Both the position numbers and the translations under genes were made by a program. The notes beneath the pieces were generated by a model. It saw nothing but the letters and a program-made list of their open reading frames with translations. It was not told the DNA's origin and made no database searches. From Cupriavidus neocaledonicus (GTDB taxonomy: Bacteria > Pseudomonadota > Gammaproteobacteria > Burkholderiales > Burkholderiaceae): 64,000 nt of DNA. Below are positions 42,516 to 50,877 of this stretch, in pieces. Position 1 is the stretch's first letter; each line of letters opens with the position of its first letter. The stretch spans positions 384,548 to 448,547 of the forward strand of contig NZ_AQUR01000107.1 in assembly GCF_000372525.1 (NCBI RefSeq), given 5' to 3'.

Positions 42516-43569
42516 GGCTGGCGGCTCCGGCAGGCTTGAGCATGGCCACCGGCTCGTCGGCGACTTCCTGCTCGGCGCGACGCTTGAGCAGGCGGCGCAC
42601 GCGCGTGATGCCGGCATCGTGCTGGTACAGCATCTCGTGGTCGCGGGCGTTCGGGGCCATCATTTCCAGCACCACGCGGTCCTGCTCGAGCACGTCCCAG
42701 TGCAGCTGCTCCAGGCGGTTGCGATACAGGAAGCGCCATACGTCGCGCTCCCAGCCCTGTACATGGCGGGTGCGCCAGAAGAACACCATGCAATGGTCTT
42801 CATCCACCGGCGTGGCCATGCCGACGATGCCGAACGGGCCGCCGGGGCCGACCTTGGCGCGGTACGGGATCGCCAGGCGCAGCCACAGCGTGCCGGTCTC
42901 GCCGAATTCCACCCAGTCGAAGTTGACGCCGCGCTGGCCGGTCTTCTCGAACACCAGGCCGTGCTCGGTCTCGCGGATCTGCATCACCGCGGACTTCTCG
43001 CCCGAGGCCATCGAGTGCGATACCGCATGCAGGTAGGCGCCGTGCATCGGGTCCATGACGTTGTCGATGGCGTAGCGGTAGTTGCAGTCCCAGTGCGCCA
43101 CGCACAGGAAGTTGCTGTGTTCCTCGCTGACCAGTTCTTCGGGCAGGCGCAGTTCGTCTGGGCTGCCTTCGCCCTGCGGGGCCTGCTCGCCGAACCACAG
43201 GAAGATCGCGCCGGCCTTTTCCTGCACCGGGTAGCTGCGCACGCAGGTGCGGCCTTCCAGCGGGCAGCTCTCGACGGCGGGCACGCTCTTGACCTGGCCA
43301 TCGCCGCCGACTTCGACGCCGTGATACCAGCAGGCGACGCGGTCGCCCAGGTTCCAGCCCATCGACAGGCGCGCGCCGCGGTGCGGGCAGCGGTCTTCCA
43401 GCGCGTGAACCTGGCCGGCGCCGTCGCGCCACAGCACGATGTTCTGGCTCAGGCGGGTGATGCCGATCGGGGCATGGGTCACCGCCCACGAGGCGGCGAC
43501 CGGGTACCAGTAGTTGCGCAGGCCGGTGTTGAGGCGGGCTTCGGCGCGGGCTTGCTTGTTCGATTCCAT
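42508..43569 (-). CDS. Rieske non-haem iron aromatic ring oxygenase, alpha subunit
   Basis: A 353-residue oxygenase of the phthalate 4,5-dioxygenase/VanA class that works without a beta subunit. The Rieske cluster is bound by C61, H63, C80 and H83 (RCPHRGARL, ACWYHGVEV). The mononuclear iron site shows DPMHGAYLH with D173, H176 and H181. It would hydroxylate or demethylate an aromatic ring with electrons from the reductase at 33342. It leads the enzyme genes of the operon, 39 bp after the small unknown gene. Confidence 0.94.
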   Translation of the reverse strand: MESNKQARAEARLNTGLRNYWYPVAASWAVTHAPIGITRLSQNIVLWRDGAGQVHALEDRCPHRGARLSMGWNLGDRVACWYHGVEVGGDGQVKSVPAVESCPLEGRTCVRSYPVQEKAGAIFLWFGEQAPQGEGSPDELRLPEELVSEEHSNFLCVAHWDCNYRYAIDNVMDPMHGAYLHAVSHSMASGEKSAVMQIRETEHGLVFEKTGQRGVNFDWVEFGETGTLWLRLAIPYRAKVGPGGPFGIVGMATPVDEDHCMVFFWRTRHVQGWERDVWRFLYRNRLEQLHWDVLEQDRVVLEMMAPNARDHEMLYQHDAGITRVRRLLKRRAEQEVADEPVAMLKPAGAASHA

Positions 43570-43608
43570 GTGGTTCTCGCTAAGACGCTGTGCTGGGGCG
43601 GCTGGGGC

Positions 43609-43914
43609 TCAGGCGCCCAGGCGGCGCATTTCCGACAGGAAGCGCTCTTCGGTCCAGGGCTGGCTGTCGACGGTGAGGAAGCCGGCGGCATTGAACGCGC
43701 GCACGATGTCCTGCGGGTTCTGCGCACCGCCTTCGAAGGCGGCTTCGAGGGCGTCGCCCAGCGCGTTCTCGTACGCGCTCGGTGCGGCGGCGCGGGTCTG
43801 CCAGACGATGTTGGCGACCTTGCCGGGTTGCTCGATATGGCCCTTGCCCGCCACGTTGTTCGGCGCCGGACGCTCCCAGGGCACCAGGTTCGGGTTGTAC
43901 GAGAGGCTTTCCAT
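43609..43914 (-). CDS. small conserved-looking protein of unknown function, operon leader
   Basis: A 101-residue soluble protein (start MESLSYNPNLVPWERP; an ATG at 43929 would add 5 residues but the GGAG site favours 43914). The first third is polar and proline-rich (WERPAPNN); the rest reads as helical, with ALGDALEAAFEGG, IVRAFNAAGF and TEERFLSEMRRLGA, like a small helix-turn-helix or three-helix domain. I cannot name its function. Its place as first gene before the Rieske oxygenase suggests a role in oxygenase assembly, sensing or regulation. Confidence 0.75.
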   Translation of the reverse strand: MESLSYNPNLVPWERPAPNNVAGKGHIEQPGKVANIVWQTRAAAPSAYENALGDALEAAFEGGAQNPQDIVRAFNAAGFLTVDSQPWTEERFLSEMRRLGA

Positions 43915-43994
43915 TGCGCTTGGCTCCATGTCTTGCAGCAGGGGGACCGTGTTCCGCGTGCGCGTTTCGGCCGGTGGGCTGACCGCCGCGCTAC

Positions 43995-44010
43995 GTTTTA
44001 CTAATGAAAC
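43995..44010 (-). promoter_or_regulatory. IclR-type box ahead of the Rieske operon
   Basis: GTTTTACTAATGAAAC lies 81 bp before the start of the first operon gene (43914). It matches 14 of 16 positions of the box at 29399, with the same orientation relative to its operon and a similar downstream GAACACA. Confidence 0.7.
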
Positions 44011-44165
44011 ACTGGTTTAGATATTGAACACAGGTACGACTATAGACAACGACGGCCTAAAAATTGACTGGGGTTAACCCGCGACTGGGCAGATTGCCCG
44101 GCGGTTCGGCGCACGCGCGGCGGCGCCTGGGTTGGGACTCCGGCGGCAGGACGCCGCCGCGGGGT

Positions 44166-45044
44166 TCACTGGCCGTCCGGCAGCGCCGAACGGATCAGCC
44201 GCGCCGTGGCGGCGGCCTGGTCGATATAGCAGGCATGCCCCGCATCCGGGATCAGCGCGAACGGCAGGCCGAAGCGTTCGGCCAGCGCGGCGCAGGCGGG
44301 CGGCGTGGTGACGACATCGCGGCCGCCGCAGGCAATCTGCGTCGGCATGCGTTCCGGACGCCGCGCCAGGTAGGCGTCGATGTCGTCGCCGCACAGCATC
44401 GCCACCGCCTGGCGGTAGCCGTCAGGGTTGAGCCGCCGCATGTTCCAGCGCACCCAGGCCTGCGCGCCCGCATCGGCCGTTTCGCTGAGCAGCCGCGCCG
44501 GGCCGCGCTGGGCCAGCCCGTCGACGCCCAGCGACGCGAGCGCCTCCAGCCGCTGGCTTGCCACCGCGCTGGCCTGCGCTTCCTTGCCCGCCGCGCCATA
44601 GCCTTGCGCCACGCTCAGTAGCAGCAGGCGCGCCGGCAGCTGGCGTGCGGTGGCGGCATAGGCGGCCGCCATCAGCGCGCCCAGCGAATGCCCGACCACC
44701 AGCGCCGGCTGCACGCCGAGTGCCGCCAGCAGGCCCTCGAGCCGCCGCGCATAGTCCACCGCCAGCGGCCGCGCCTGCGCCAGCGGGGAAGAGTCGCCGT
44801 AGCCCGGCGCATCCCAGGCGATCACGCGCGCATGCGCGGCCAGCAGGCTGGCGCACGGCAGCCACGACGCCGCCCCCGAACTGATGCCGTGCAGCAGCAC
44901 CACCACCGGCCCCGAGCCGCCGCCGCAGCGGTAGGCCACCTGCGCGCCATCGACGTGCGCCACGCGCTGGGCAAACCCGCTGTCCAGCGCCTCCAGCAAG
45001 CCACGGTCGGGGTCGGACGGTATCTGGCGCTGAATATGTTCCAT
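44166..45044 (-). CDS. alpha/beta hydrolase, possible C-C bond (meta-cleavage) hydrolase
   Basis: A 292-residue hydrolase. The oxyanion region is VVLLHGISSGAASW (about 48-61), the nucleophile elbow VVGHSLGALMAA has the serine (about 120), and the catalytic histidine is in IPDAGHACYIDQ near the C-terminus. Size and motifs fit the MhpC/BphD group that hydrolyses ring-fission products, but also esterases and enol-lactonases. The start ATG at 45044 overlaps a 16-bp IclR box. It lies upstream of the Rieske operon on the same strand with a 251-bp gap, so it may be transcribed separately. Confidence 0.87.
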   Translation of the reverse strand: MEHIQRQIPSDPDRGLLEALDSGFAQRVAHVDGAQVAYRCGGGSGPVVVLLHGISSGAASWLPCASLLAAHARVIAWDAPGYGDSSPLAQARPLAVDYARRLEGLLAALGVQPALVVGHSLGALMAAAYAATARQLPARLLLLSVAQGYGAAGKEAQASAVASQRLEALASLGVDGLAQRGPARLLSETADAGAQAWVRWNMRRLNPDGYRQAVAMLCGDDIDAYLARRPERMPTQIACGGRDVVTTPPACAALAERFGLPFALIPDAGHACYIDQAAATARLIRSALPDGQ

Positions 45045-45053
45045 ATATAAAAC
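45038..45053 (-). promoter_or_regulatory. IclR-type box covering the hydrolase start codon
   Basis: On the minus strand this reads GTTTTATATATGGAAC and includes the start ATG of the hydrolase. It matches the box at 45253 at 15 of 16 positions. An operator on the start codon would block either elongation or initiation from a promoter just upstream. Confidence 0.55.
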
Positions 45054-45367
45054 TATAGTTGGCAAATAAAACACTTGAAGGATAGGCGCTGCGGCAGTGC
45101 CGACGGCATCAGGGTTAACGATAGGTATGCCGGCAAACGGCGTCGCTACGCCAACGCCGGGGATCCAGGCCATCGGCTTAAGGGATAACCCTCCTCACAT
45201 TTTCCGGAAAGTCGCGGCTATATTTTGCTCAACGTTTCTTATGTTGTTTGACGTTTCATATATAAAACACAAAAGAGACGAAGACGACAGCCAGTACCGC
45301 CATCCGCAGTGGTACCGGAGCACCAGACCAAAACACCACAAGACGGAAAACGGAAGGAAACCGGTAG
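45045..45367. other. divergent control region between hydrolase and porin genes
   Basis: This 323-bp gap holds no gene. It carries two IclR-type boxes (45038-45053 and 45253-45268), the palindrome AACTATAGTT (45051-45060) and AT-rich promoter-like DNA, with TTGACG at 45248-45253 joined to the second box and TATAAA inside it. Confidence 0.6.
45253..45268 (+). promoter_or_regulatory. IclR-type box ahead of the porin gene
   Basis: GTTTCATATATAAAAC (reverse complement GTTTTATATATGAAAC) lies 100 bp upstream of the porin ATG. It overlaps a TTGACG hexamer and contains TATAAA, so bound regulator would compete with or contact RNA polymerase. Confidence 0.65.
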
Positions 45368-46471
45368 ATGAAACTTGCACGAACCGCCGCGGCGCTGCTT
45401 GCGGCCTCCCCCCTGCTGGCCTCGGCGCAATCGTCGCAATCATCGGTCACGCTGTACGGCGTGATCGACAGCGGCGTCGAGTACGTGAGCAATGTCGGCG
45501 CCAACGGCGACGGCCTGGTGCGCATGCCCAACAACACCGCCACGGTGCCGTCGCGCTGGGGCATCCGCGGCACCGAAGACCTGGGCGGCGGGCTCAAGGG
45601 CCTGTTCGTGCTGGAATCGGGCTTCTCGCCCGACACCGGCAGCGCCAACCAGGGCGGCCGCCTGTTCGGGCGCCAGGCGCTGGTGGGCCTGAGCAACCCC
45701 TACGGGCAGCTGTCGTTCGGCCGCCAGTACACCATGCTGTTCTGGGCCATCCTCGACAGCGACATCCTCGGGCCCAACGTCTACGGCTCGGGCTCGCTCG
45801 ACAGCTACCTGCCCAACACGCGCGCCGACAACGCGGTTGCGTACAAGGCCAACTTCAACGGCTTCGTGGTCGGCGCCACCTACAGCTTCGGGCGCGATGC
45901 CGTCAACGCCGGCCCCAGCCCCGCCGGCACCAACTGCGCCGGCGAAAACCCGGCCGACAAGAAGGCATGCCGCGAATGGTCGGCCATGATCGGCTACGAC
46001 AACAAGAACTGGGGCGTGATCGCGGCCTACGACTCGCAACGCGGCGGCCCCGGCGCCTTCGGCGGCCTGACCAGCAGCAACCTGACCGACGACCGCCTGT
46101 CGCTGGGCGGCTACCTGCTGCTGAAGAACACCAAGCTCGGCGCCGGCTGGATCCGCCGCGACAACGAGGGCAGCCCGACGCCGGTCAGCGACCTGTACTA
46201 CGCCGGCGTCTCGCACGACATCACGCCCGCGGTCAACCTGGCCGGGCAGGTGTACTTCCTGAACTACCACGGCAGCGACAACCAGGCCATGCTTTACGCG
46301 CTGCGCGCGACCTACAGTTTCAGCAAGCGCACCTCGGTTTATGCCACCGCGGGCTTTATCAACAACGGCGGCCAGTTGGCCATGTCGGTCAGCGGCGGCT
46401 CGCCCGGTTCGGCCCCGCGCGCGGGCGAGAACCAGTGGGGCTCGATGCTCGGCATCAAGCACATTTTCTGA
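45368..46471 (+). CDS. outer-membrane general porin (Omp32/OpcP-like)
   Basis: A 367-residue porin. The signal peptide is MKLARTAAALLAASPLLASA (about 20 residues), followed by QSSVTLYGVIDSGVEYVSN, the standard opening of betaproteobacterial trimeric porins, and LGGGLKGLFVLESGF. It ends in a terminal phenylalanine (GIKHIF), the signal for beta-barrel assembly. AAGGAAA precedes the ATG. It is linked with the Bug gene 100 bp downstream and carries the IclR box upstream, so it probably admits the pathway substrate across the outer membrane. Confidence 0.93.
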   Translation: MKLARTAAALLAASPLLASAQSSQSSVTLYGVIDSGVEYVSNVGANGDGLVRMPNNTATVPSRWGIRGTEDLGGGLKGLFVLESGFSPDTGSANQGGRLFGRQALVGLSNPYGQLSFGRQYTMLFWAILDSDILGPNVYGSGSLDSYLPNTRADNAVAYKANFNGFVVGATYSFGRDAVNAGPSPAGTNCAGENPADKKACREWSAMIGYDNKNWGVIAAYDSQRGGPGAFGGLTSSNLTDDRLSLGGYLLLKNTKLGAGWIRRDNEGSPTPVSDLYYAGVSHDITPAVNLAGQVYFLNYHGSDNQAMLYALRATYSFSKRTSVYATAGFINNGGQLAMSVSGGSPGSAPRAGENQWGSMLGIKHIF

Positions 46472-46571
46472 GTCCGTCGATCCATCGTAGCCGCCGGCGC
46501 CGCGCGCCGGGTTCCACCCAACGCGGCACCGCCTCCGGGCCGGTGCCCGGTCTTACCGAGGTCTGAAGATC

Positions 46572-47570
46572 ATGAAGTCCGCACGACGCCACCTCCTGGC
46601 CACGCTGGCCGCCGCCACGCTCGCTCCCGCCGCCCTGCTGGGCGCTGGCGGCGCGCTGGCCCAAGGTTCGTACCCCAGCAAACCCGTCACCATCGTCGTC
46701 GCCTACCCCGCCGGCGGCGACGTCGACGTGCTGGCACGCATGCTGGCCGAGAAACTGGCCCCGCGCCTGAAGCAGTCCGTGGTGGTGGAAAACCGCACCG
46801 GCGCGGCCGGCACCATCGGCAGCGCCTACGTGGCGCGCGCCAATCCGGACGGCCACACGCTGCTGCTCGCGCCCAATACCGTCGCCATCGCGCCGCTGGT
46901 GCTGCGCGCCGGCACCGGCGCCAGCTACGACGTGCAGCAGGACTTTACGCCGATCAGCCAGATCGGCACGCAGTCGCTGTTCGTGGTGGTCAACAAGGGC
47001 ACCGGCATCACCAAGGTCAGCGACCTGGTGGCGCGCGCCAAGGCCGGCAAGGTCGAGACCTATGCCACCCCGGGCAATGGCTCGCCGATGCACATCATGG
47101 GCGAGCTGTTCAACAAGTCGGCCGGCATCAAGATCAGCCAGGTGCCGTACCGTGGCCTCGCACCCGCCATCGTCGACGTGATCGGCGGTCAGGTGCCGGT
47201 CACCTACATCACCTATGGCGCGATCTCGCAGTACGTCGGCAATGGCAGCCTGGTGCCGCTGGCGGTGGCCGACCCGAAGCGCTCGCCGTTCGCGCCCAAC
47301 GTGCCGACGCTGGCCGAGCTGGGCTACAAGGATGTCGAGATCGGTGCCTGGCAGGCGCTGCTGGGGCCGAAGAACATGCCGGCCGAGGTGGTGCGCACGC
47401 TCAACGCGCACGTCAACGAGATCCTGAAGATGCCCGACGTGGTGGCGCGCATGGCCACCATCGCCGTCACCCCCTCCGGCGGCGAGCCGGCGGTGCTGTC
47501 CAAACTGATCGCCAGCGATACCTCGCGCTACACCAAGGTGGTGAAGGAGTTCGGCATCCAGGCCGACTGA
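46572..47570 (+). CDS. Bug/TctC-family periplasmic solute-binding protein
   Basis: A 332-residue binding protein with a signal peptide (hydrophobic 9-30, ending ALAQ) and motifs KPVTIVVAYPAGGDVDVLAR, ENRTGAAGTIGSAYVAR, ISQVPYRGLAPAIVDVIGGQV and LAELGYKDVEIG. It resembles the binding protein at 28297 more than that at 21816. It follows the porin gene by 100 bp on the same strand; the pair would bring the substrate to the periplasm. No TctAB genes are near. Confidence 0.92.
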   Translation: MKSARRHLLATLAAATLAPAALLGAGGALAQGSYPSKPVTIVVAYPAGGDVDVLARMLAEKLAPRLKQSVVVENRTGAAGTIGSAYVARANPDGHTLLLAPNTVAIAPLVLRAGTGASYDVQQDFTPISQIGTQSLFVVVNKGTGITKVSDLVARAKAGKVETYATPGNGSPMHIMGELFNKSAGIKISQVPYRGLAPAIVDVIGGQVPVTYITYGAISQYVGNGSLVPLAVADPKRSPFAPNVPTLAELGYKDVEIGAWQALLGPKNMPAEVVRTLNAHVNEILKMPDVVARMATIAVTPSGGEPAVLSKLIASDTSRYTKVVKEFGIQAD

Positions 47571-47580
47571 GCGCGCCATG

Positions 47581-47608
47581 CAGGCACGGTCATGCCGCGC
47601 CGTGCCTG
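47581..47608 (+). terminator. hairpin after the porin/Bug operon
   Basis: CAGGCACGG (47581-47589) pairs with CCGTGCCTG (47600-47608) around a 10-base loop, 10 bp after the Bug stop. The following bases (TAAGAATT) are AU-rich but not a T run, so termination strength is uncertain. Confidence 0.5.
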
Positions 47609-47710
47609 TAAGAATTACCATTCGATACCTGCGGTATAGCGGCGCCGGCGCCACGCTGTGGCCGCCGCCCCGTGCCTGCATGCTGGCAAGGAAGTTGCAG
47701 CGTTGCCGGC

Positions 47711-48202
47711 ATGGACTTTTCGATCGACTGGCGCGAAGCGCTCTTCTTCACCATCTCGCCGCTCGAGATCATCGTGCGCGGCACGGTGATGTACTGGTCG
47801 CTGTTCCTGCTGTTCCGCTTCGTCGTGCGGCGCGACATCGGCTCGATGGGCATCGCCGACCTGCTGCTGATCGTGATCGTCGCCGACGCGGCGCAGAACG
47901 GCATGGCCGGCAAGGGCGAGGGCGTGGCCGACGCCGTGCTGCTGGTGGTCACGCTGATCGTCTGGAACCGGCTGATCGACTTCCTGGCCTACAAGTACCC
48001 GAGCTTTCAACGCTTCGCCGAAGCCAAGAAGGTGCTGCTGGTACGCGACGGCGTCAAGCTGCACGAGAACATGCGACGCGAGAACATCACCGACGAGGAA
48101 CTCGAGGCGAAGTACCGCCAGCATGGCGTCGATTCGATCGAAGGCGTCAAGGCGCTCTACCTTGAAGCCGACGGCAAGGTCAGCGTGATCAAGAAGGAGT
48201 AG
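47711..48202 (+). CDS. DUF421 (YetF-like) membrane protein
   Basis: A 163-residue protein with three hydrophobic segments in residues about 10-95 (FFTISPLEIIVRGTVMYWSL, LLLIVIVADAAQNGM, AVLLVVTLIVWNRLID) followed by a soluble C-terminal domain (VLLVRDGVKLHENMRRENI, YLEADGKVSVIKKE). This is the YetF/YcaP layout; the family is of unclear function, linked to spore and envelope traits in Bacillus. An ATG at 47672 would add 13 residues. It is monocistronic and convergent with the next synthetase gene. Confidence 0.85.
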   Translation: MDFSIDWREALFFTISPLEIIVRGTVMYWSLFLLFRFVVRRDIGSMGIADLLLIVIVADAAQNGMAGKGEGVADAVLLVVTLIVWNRLIDFLAYKYPSFQRFAEAKKVLLVRDGVKLHENMRRENITDEELEAKYRQHGVDSIEGVKALYLEADGKVSVIKKE

Positions 48203-48301
48203 GCGTCCGGGCCTGGCGCGGCCGGCGGACTCCAGCCGCTGGCCCGTCGCAGGCAAAGGCCTGCCGGGTTGCGGCGGGCTTTTGTCTGGCTGCGGCAGGC
48301 C

Positions 48302-49885
48302 TCAGTTCACCTGCCGGTTCATGCCCTCCCAGAAGGGTTCGCGCAGCTTGCGGCGCAGCAGCTTGCCCGACGGGTTGCGCGGCAGCGCATCGACGAACTC
48401 GATGCTCTTCGGCACCTTGAACCCCGCCACGCGCTGGCGCGTCCAGGCGAGGATGGCATCGCGGTCGGCCGCCTGCCCCGGCTTGAGCACGATGATGGCC
48501 TTGACCGCCTCGCCCCACTTGTCGTCCGGCACGCCGATCACGGCCACGTCGGCCACCTGCGGATGGCCGTAGATGGCGCTTTCGACCTCGGCCGGATAGA
48601 CGTTCTCGCCGCCGCTGATGATCATGTCCTTGACGCGGTCGTGGATGTACAGGTAGCCCTCGGCATCCATGTAGCCGGCGTCGCCGGTGCGCAGCCAGCC
48701 GCCGGCGTCGATGGTGCGCGCGGTCTCTTCGGGCTGCTTCCAGTAGCCGGCCATGTTGTGCTGCGAGCGCACCACCACCTCGCCGACCTCGTCCGGTGCC
48801 AGCCGGCGCCCTTCATAATCCACCACCTTCAGCTCGACCCCCGGCAGCGCCTTGCCCGCGGCGCGCATGCGCGGCACCTCGTCGGTGGTGTGGTCTTCGG
48901 GCGGCAGCGCGACGATGGTGCCGGTAGTCTCGGTCATGCCGTACTGCTGCACGAAGCCGCAGCCGAACACCTCGATGCCCTCGCGCAGCAGCGCCGCGGG
49001 AATCGGCGCGGCGCCGTACAGCAGGTACTTCAGGCGCGAATAGTCGACCTGGCGCGCGCGCGGGTCGCGCAGCACGATCTGCATCGCGGCCGGCACCAGG
49101 AACAGCTTGCTGACGCGCTCCTTCTCGATGAAGTCGAGCACCGCGCGCGGATCGAACTCGCGCGCGACCACGCCCTTGGCACCGGACAGCAGGTTGCGCA
49201 AACCCCAGCCGGAGCCGCCGATATGCGCCACCGGCATCGCCACCAGCGAAATATCGTCGGCGACCCAATGCGACCAGGCCAGGTGTTCGCGCTCGCTGAC
49301 CTCGGTGCCGATGGTCAGGTTGCGGTGCGTCAGCATCGCGCCCTTGGGCCGCCCGGTGGTGCCCGACGTGTACAGCTGCAGCACCACGTCGTGCGCGGCC
49401 GGCTCATGCGCGGGCGGCGTGGCCGGATGCGCGTCGCGCCAGTCGGTGAAGCACGGCCAGTCGCCCTGCACGTCGCACGGCTCCATCACCACCACCTTGC
49501 GCACCAGCGGCAGCGCCGGCAGCAGGTTGCGCACCATCGCCGCGGACTCGGCACCGACGAACAGCACCACCGCATCGCAATGCCCGAGGATGAACTCGAC
49601 CTCGGGCGGCGCCAGGCGCCAGCTGGCCGGCGCCATCACCGCGCCGGTCTTGGCCGCGCCCAGCAGCAGTTCGAAATAGTGGTCGCTGTTCTTGCCGATA
49701 TAGCCGATGCGGTCGCCCGCGCGCACGCCTTCGGCCAGCAAGCCCTGCGCCACGCGGTCGGTGTTGCGCTCGAACCCGGCATACGTGGTCTGCCGGCCTT
49801 CGAACGAATACGCCACCGCCTCCGGCCGCAGGCGCGCGAAATGGCGCACCGCGTGCGGCAGCGTCGTCAGATAGCTGAAATCCAT
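48302..49885 (-). CDS. long/medium-chain fatty acid-CoA ligase-like AMP-dependent synthetase
   Basis: A 527-residue ANL-family enzyme with P-loop QLYTSGTTGRPKGAML (about 173-188), YGMTETTGTIVALPPED (about 310), GYLYIHDRVKDMIISGGENV (about 405-424) and the catalytic lysine in NPSGKLLRRKLREPF. It activates a carboxylic acid to its CoA ester. GGGAG precedes the ATG. It follows the SDR gene by 79 bp on the same strand, with an imperfect GC-rich hairpin between (49914-49936). The upstream palindrome at 50878 places this pair in the acyl-CoA regulon. Confidence 0.92.
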   Translation of the reverse strand: MDFSYLTTLPHAVRHFARLRPEAVAYSFEGRQTTYAGFERNTDRVAQGLLAEGVRAGDRIGYIGKNSDHYFELLLGAAKTGAVMAPASWRLAPPEVEFILGHCDAVVLFVGAESAAMVRNLLPALPLVRKVVVMEPCDVQGDWPCFTDWRDAHPATPPAHEPAAHDVVLQLYTSGTTGRPKGAMLTHRNLTIGTEVSEREHLAWSHWVADDISLVAMPVAHIGGSGWGLRNLLSGAKGVVAREFDPRAVLDFIEKERVSKLFLVPAAMQIVLRDPRARQVDYSRLKYLLYGAAPIPAALLREGIEVFGCGFVQQYGMTETTGTIVALPPEDHTTDEVPRMRAAGKALPGVELKVVDYEGRRLAPDEVGEVVVRSQHNMAGYWKQPEETARTIDAGGWLRTGDAGYMDAEGYLYIHDRVKDMIISGGENVYPAEVESAIYGHPQVADVAVIGVPDDKWGEAVKAIIVLKPGQAADRDAILAWTRQRVAGFKVPKSIEFVDALPRNPSGKLLRRKLREPFWEGMNRQVN

Positions 49886-49964
49886 CCGCGTCTCCCAAAG
49901 ATTTCATGCCAGGGACGGACTCGCGTGACGCGGGTCCGCCCCTGGCGACAGGCCCGTCGAGGCT

Positions 49965-50747
49965 TCAGCGCGGCGCCATGCGGATGGCGCCATCCAGGCG
50001 CACCGACTCGCCATTGAAATAGCCGTTGCGGCACATCTCGACCGCCAGCGAGGCAAACTCTTCCGGCTGCCCCAGGCGCTTCGGGAACGGCACCGACGCG
50101 GCCAGCGCGGCCTTGACGTTCTCGGCCGCGCCCTGCAGCAGCGGCGTATTGAAGATGCCCGGCAGGATGGTGTTGACGCGGATGCCCTCGCCCGCCAGGT
50201 CGCGCGCGATCGGCAGCGTCATGCCGACCACGCCGGCCTTCGACGCCGAGTACGCCGCCTGCCCCATCTGGCCGTCCTGCGCCGCCACCGAGGCGGTGTT
50301 GATGATCACGCCGCGCTCGCCGCCGGTGGTGTCCAGCGTCAGCATGCCGGCGGCCGAACGCGCGATGCAGCGGAAGGTGCCGATCAGGTTGATCTGGATG
50401 ATGCGCTCGAAGGCATCGGACGGGAAATGCTTGATCTGGTCGGGCGCCTCCTTGGAGCGCGAGGCGGTCTTGATGGCGTTGCCGGTGCCGGCGCAGTTGA
50501 CCAGGATGCGCTCCTGCCCGATGGCGGCGCGCGCCTTCGCAAAGCCGGCCTCGACCTCAGCCTCGGAGGTCACGTTGACCTGGCAGAACACGCCGCCGAG
50601 TTCACGCGCCAGCGCTTCGCCCTTGTCGGCGTTCAGGTCGAACAGCGCCACGCGCACGCCCTGTGCGGCCAGCGCCCGCGCGGTTGCCGCGCCCAGCCCC
50701 GATGCGCCACCCGTCACCACTGCCGATACCGATGCATTGAGTTCCAT
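49965..50747 (-). CDS. SDR-family 3-hydroxyacyl-CoA dehydrogenase-like protein
   Basis: A 260-residue short-chain dehydrogenase resembling the type 2 3-hydroxyacyl-CoA dehydrogenase (HSD10-like). NAD motif VVTGGASGLGAATARALAAQG (in part GGASGLGAATA, residues about 11-21), D-L-N-A-D after strand 2 (NAD preference), IINTASVAAQDGQMGQAAYSA with Ser, Tyr and the following Lys, and IRVNTILPGIFNTPLL. It would oxidise a hydroxyacyl-CoA or hydroxysteroid-like substrate. AAGGAAAG precedes the ATG. First gene of the pair with the acyl-CoA synthetase. Confidence 0.9.
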   Translation of the reverse strand: MELNASVSAVVTGGASGLGAATARALAAQGVRVALFDLNADKGEALARELGGVFCQVNVTSEAEVEAGFAKARAAIGQERILVNCAGTGNAIKTASRSKEAPDQIKHFPSDAFERIIQINLIGTFRCIARSAAGMLTLDTTGGERGVIINTASVAAQDGQMGQAAYSASKAGVVGMTLPIARDLAGEGIRVNTILPGIFNTPLLQGAAENVKAALAASVPFPKRLGQPEEFASLAVEMCRNGYFNGESVRLDGAIRMAPR

Positions 50748-50877
50748 GCCGTCTTTCCTTTGTCCCTTGTTGCCGTGCGTCCGCGCTGCGCGGCCGCGTT
50801 CTGGTTGAAGCCGGCAGACGCGAGCAGCGCCTGTACCGGAGTGGGTTCGAGATTCGGGGATCGGCGTCGCCAATGCA

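Noticed and set aside
49914-49936. GC-rich hairpin between SDR and acyl-CoA synthetase as a terminator
   Set aside because: The arms are imperfect, no T run follows on the minus strand and the genes look like one operon.
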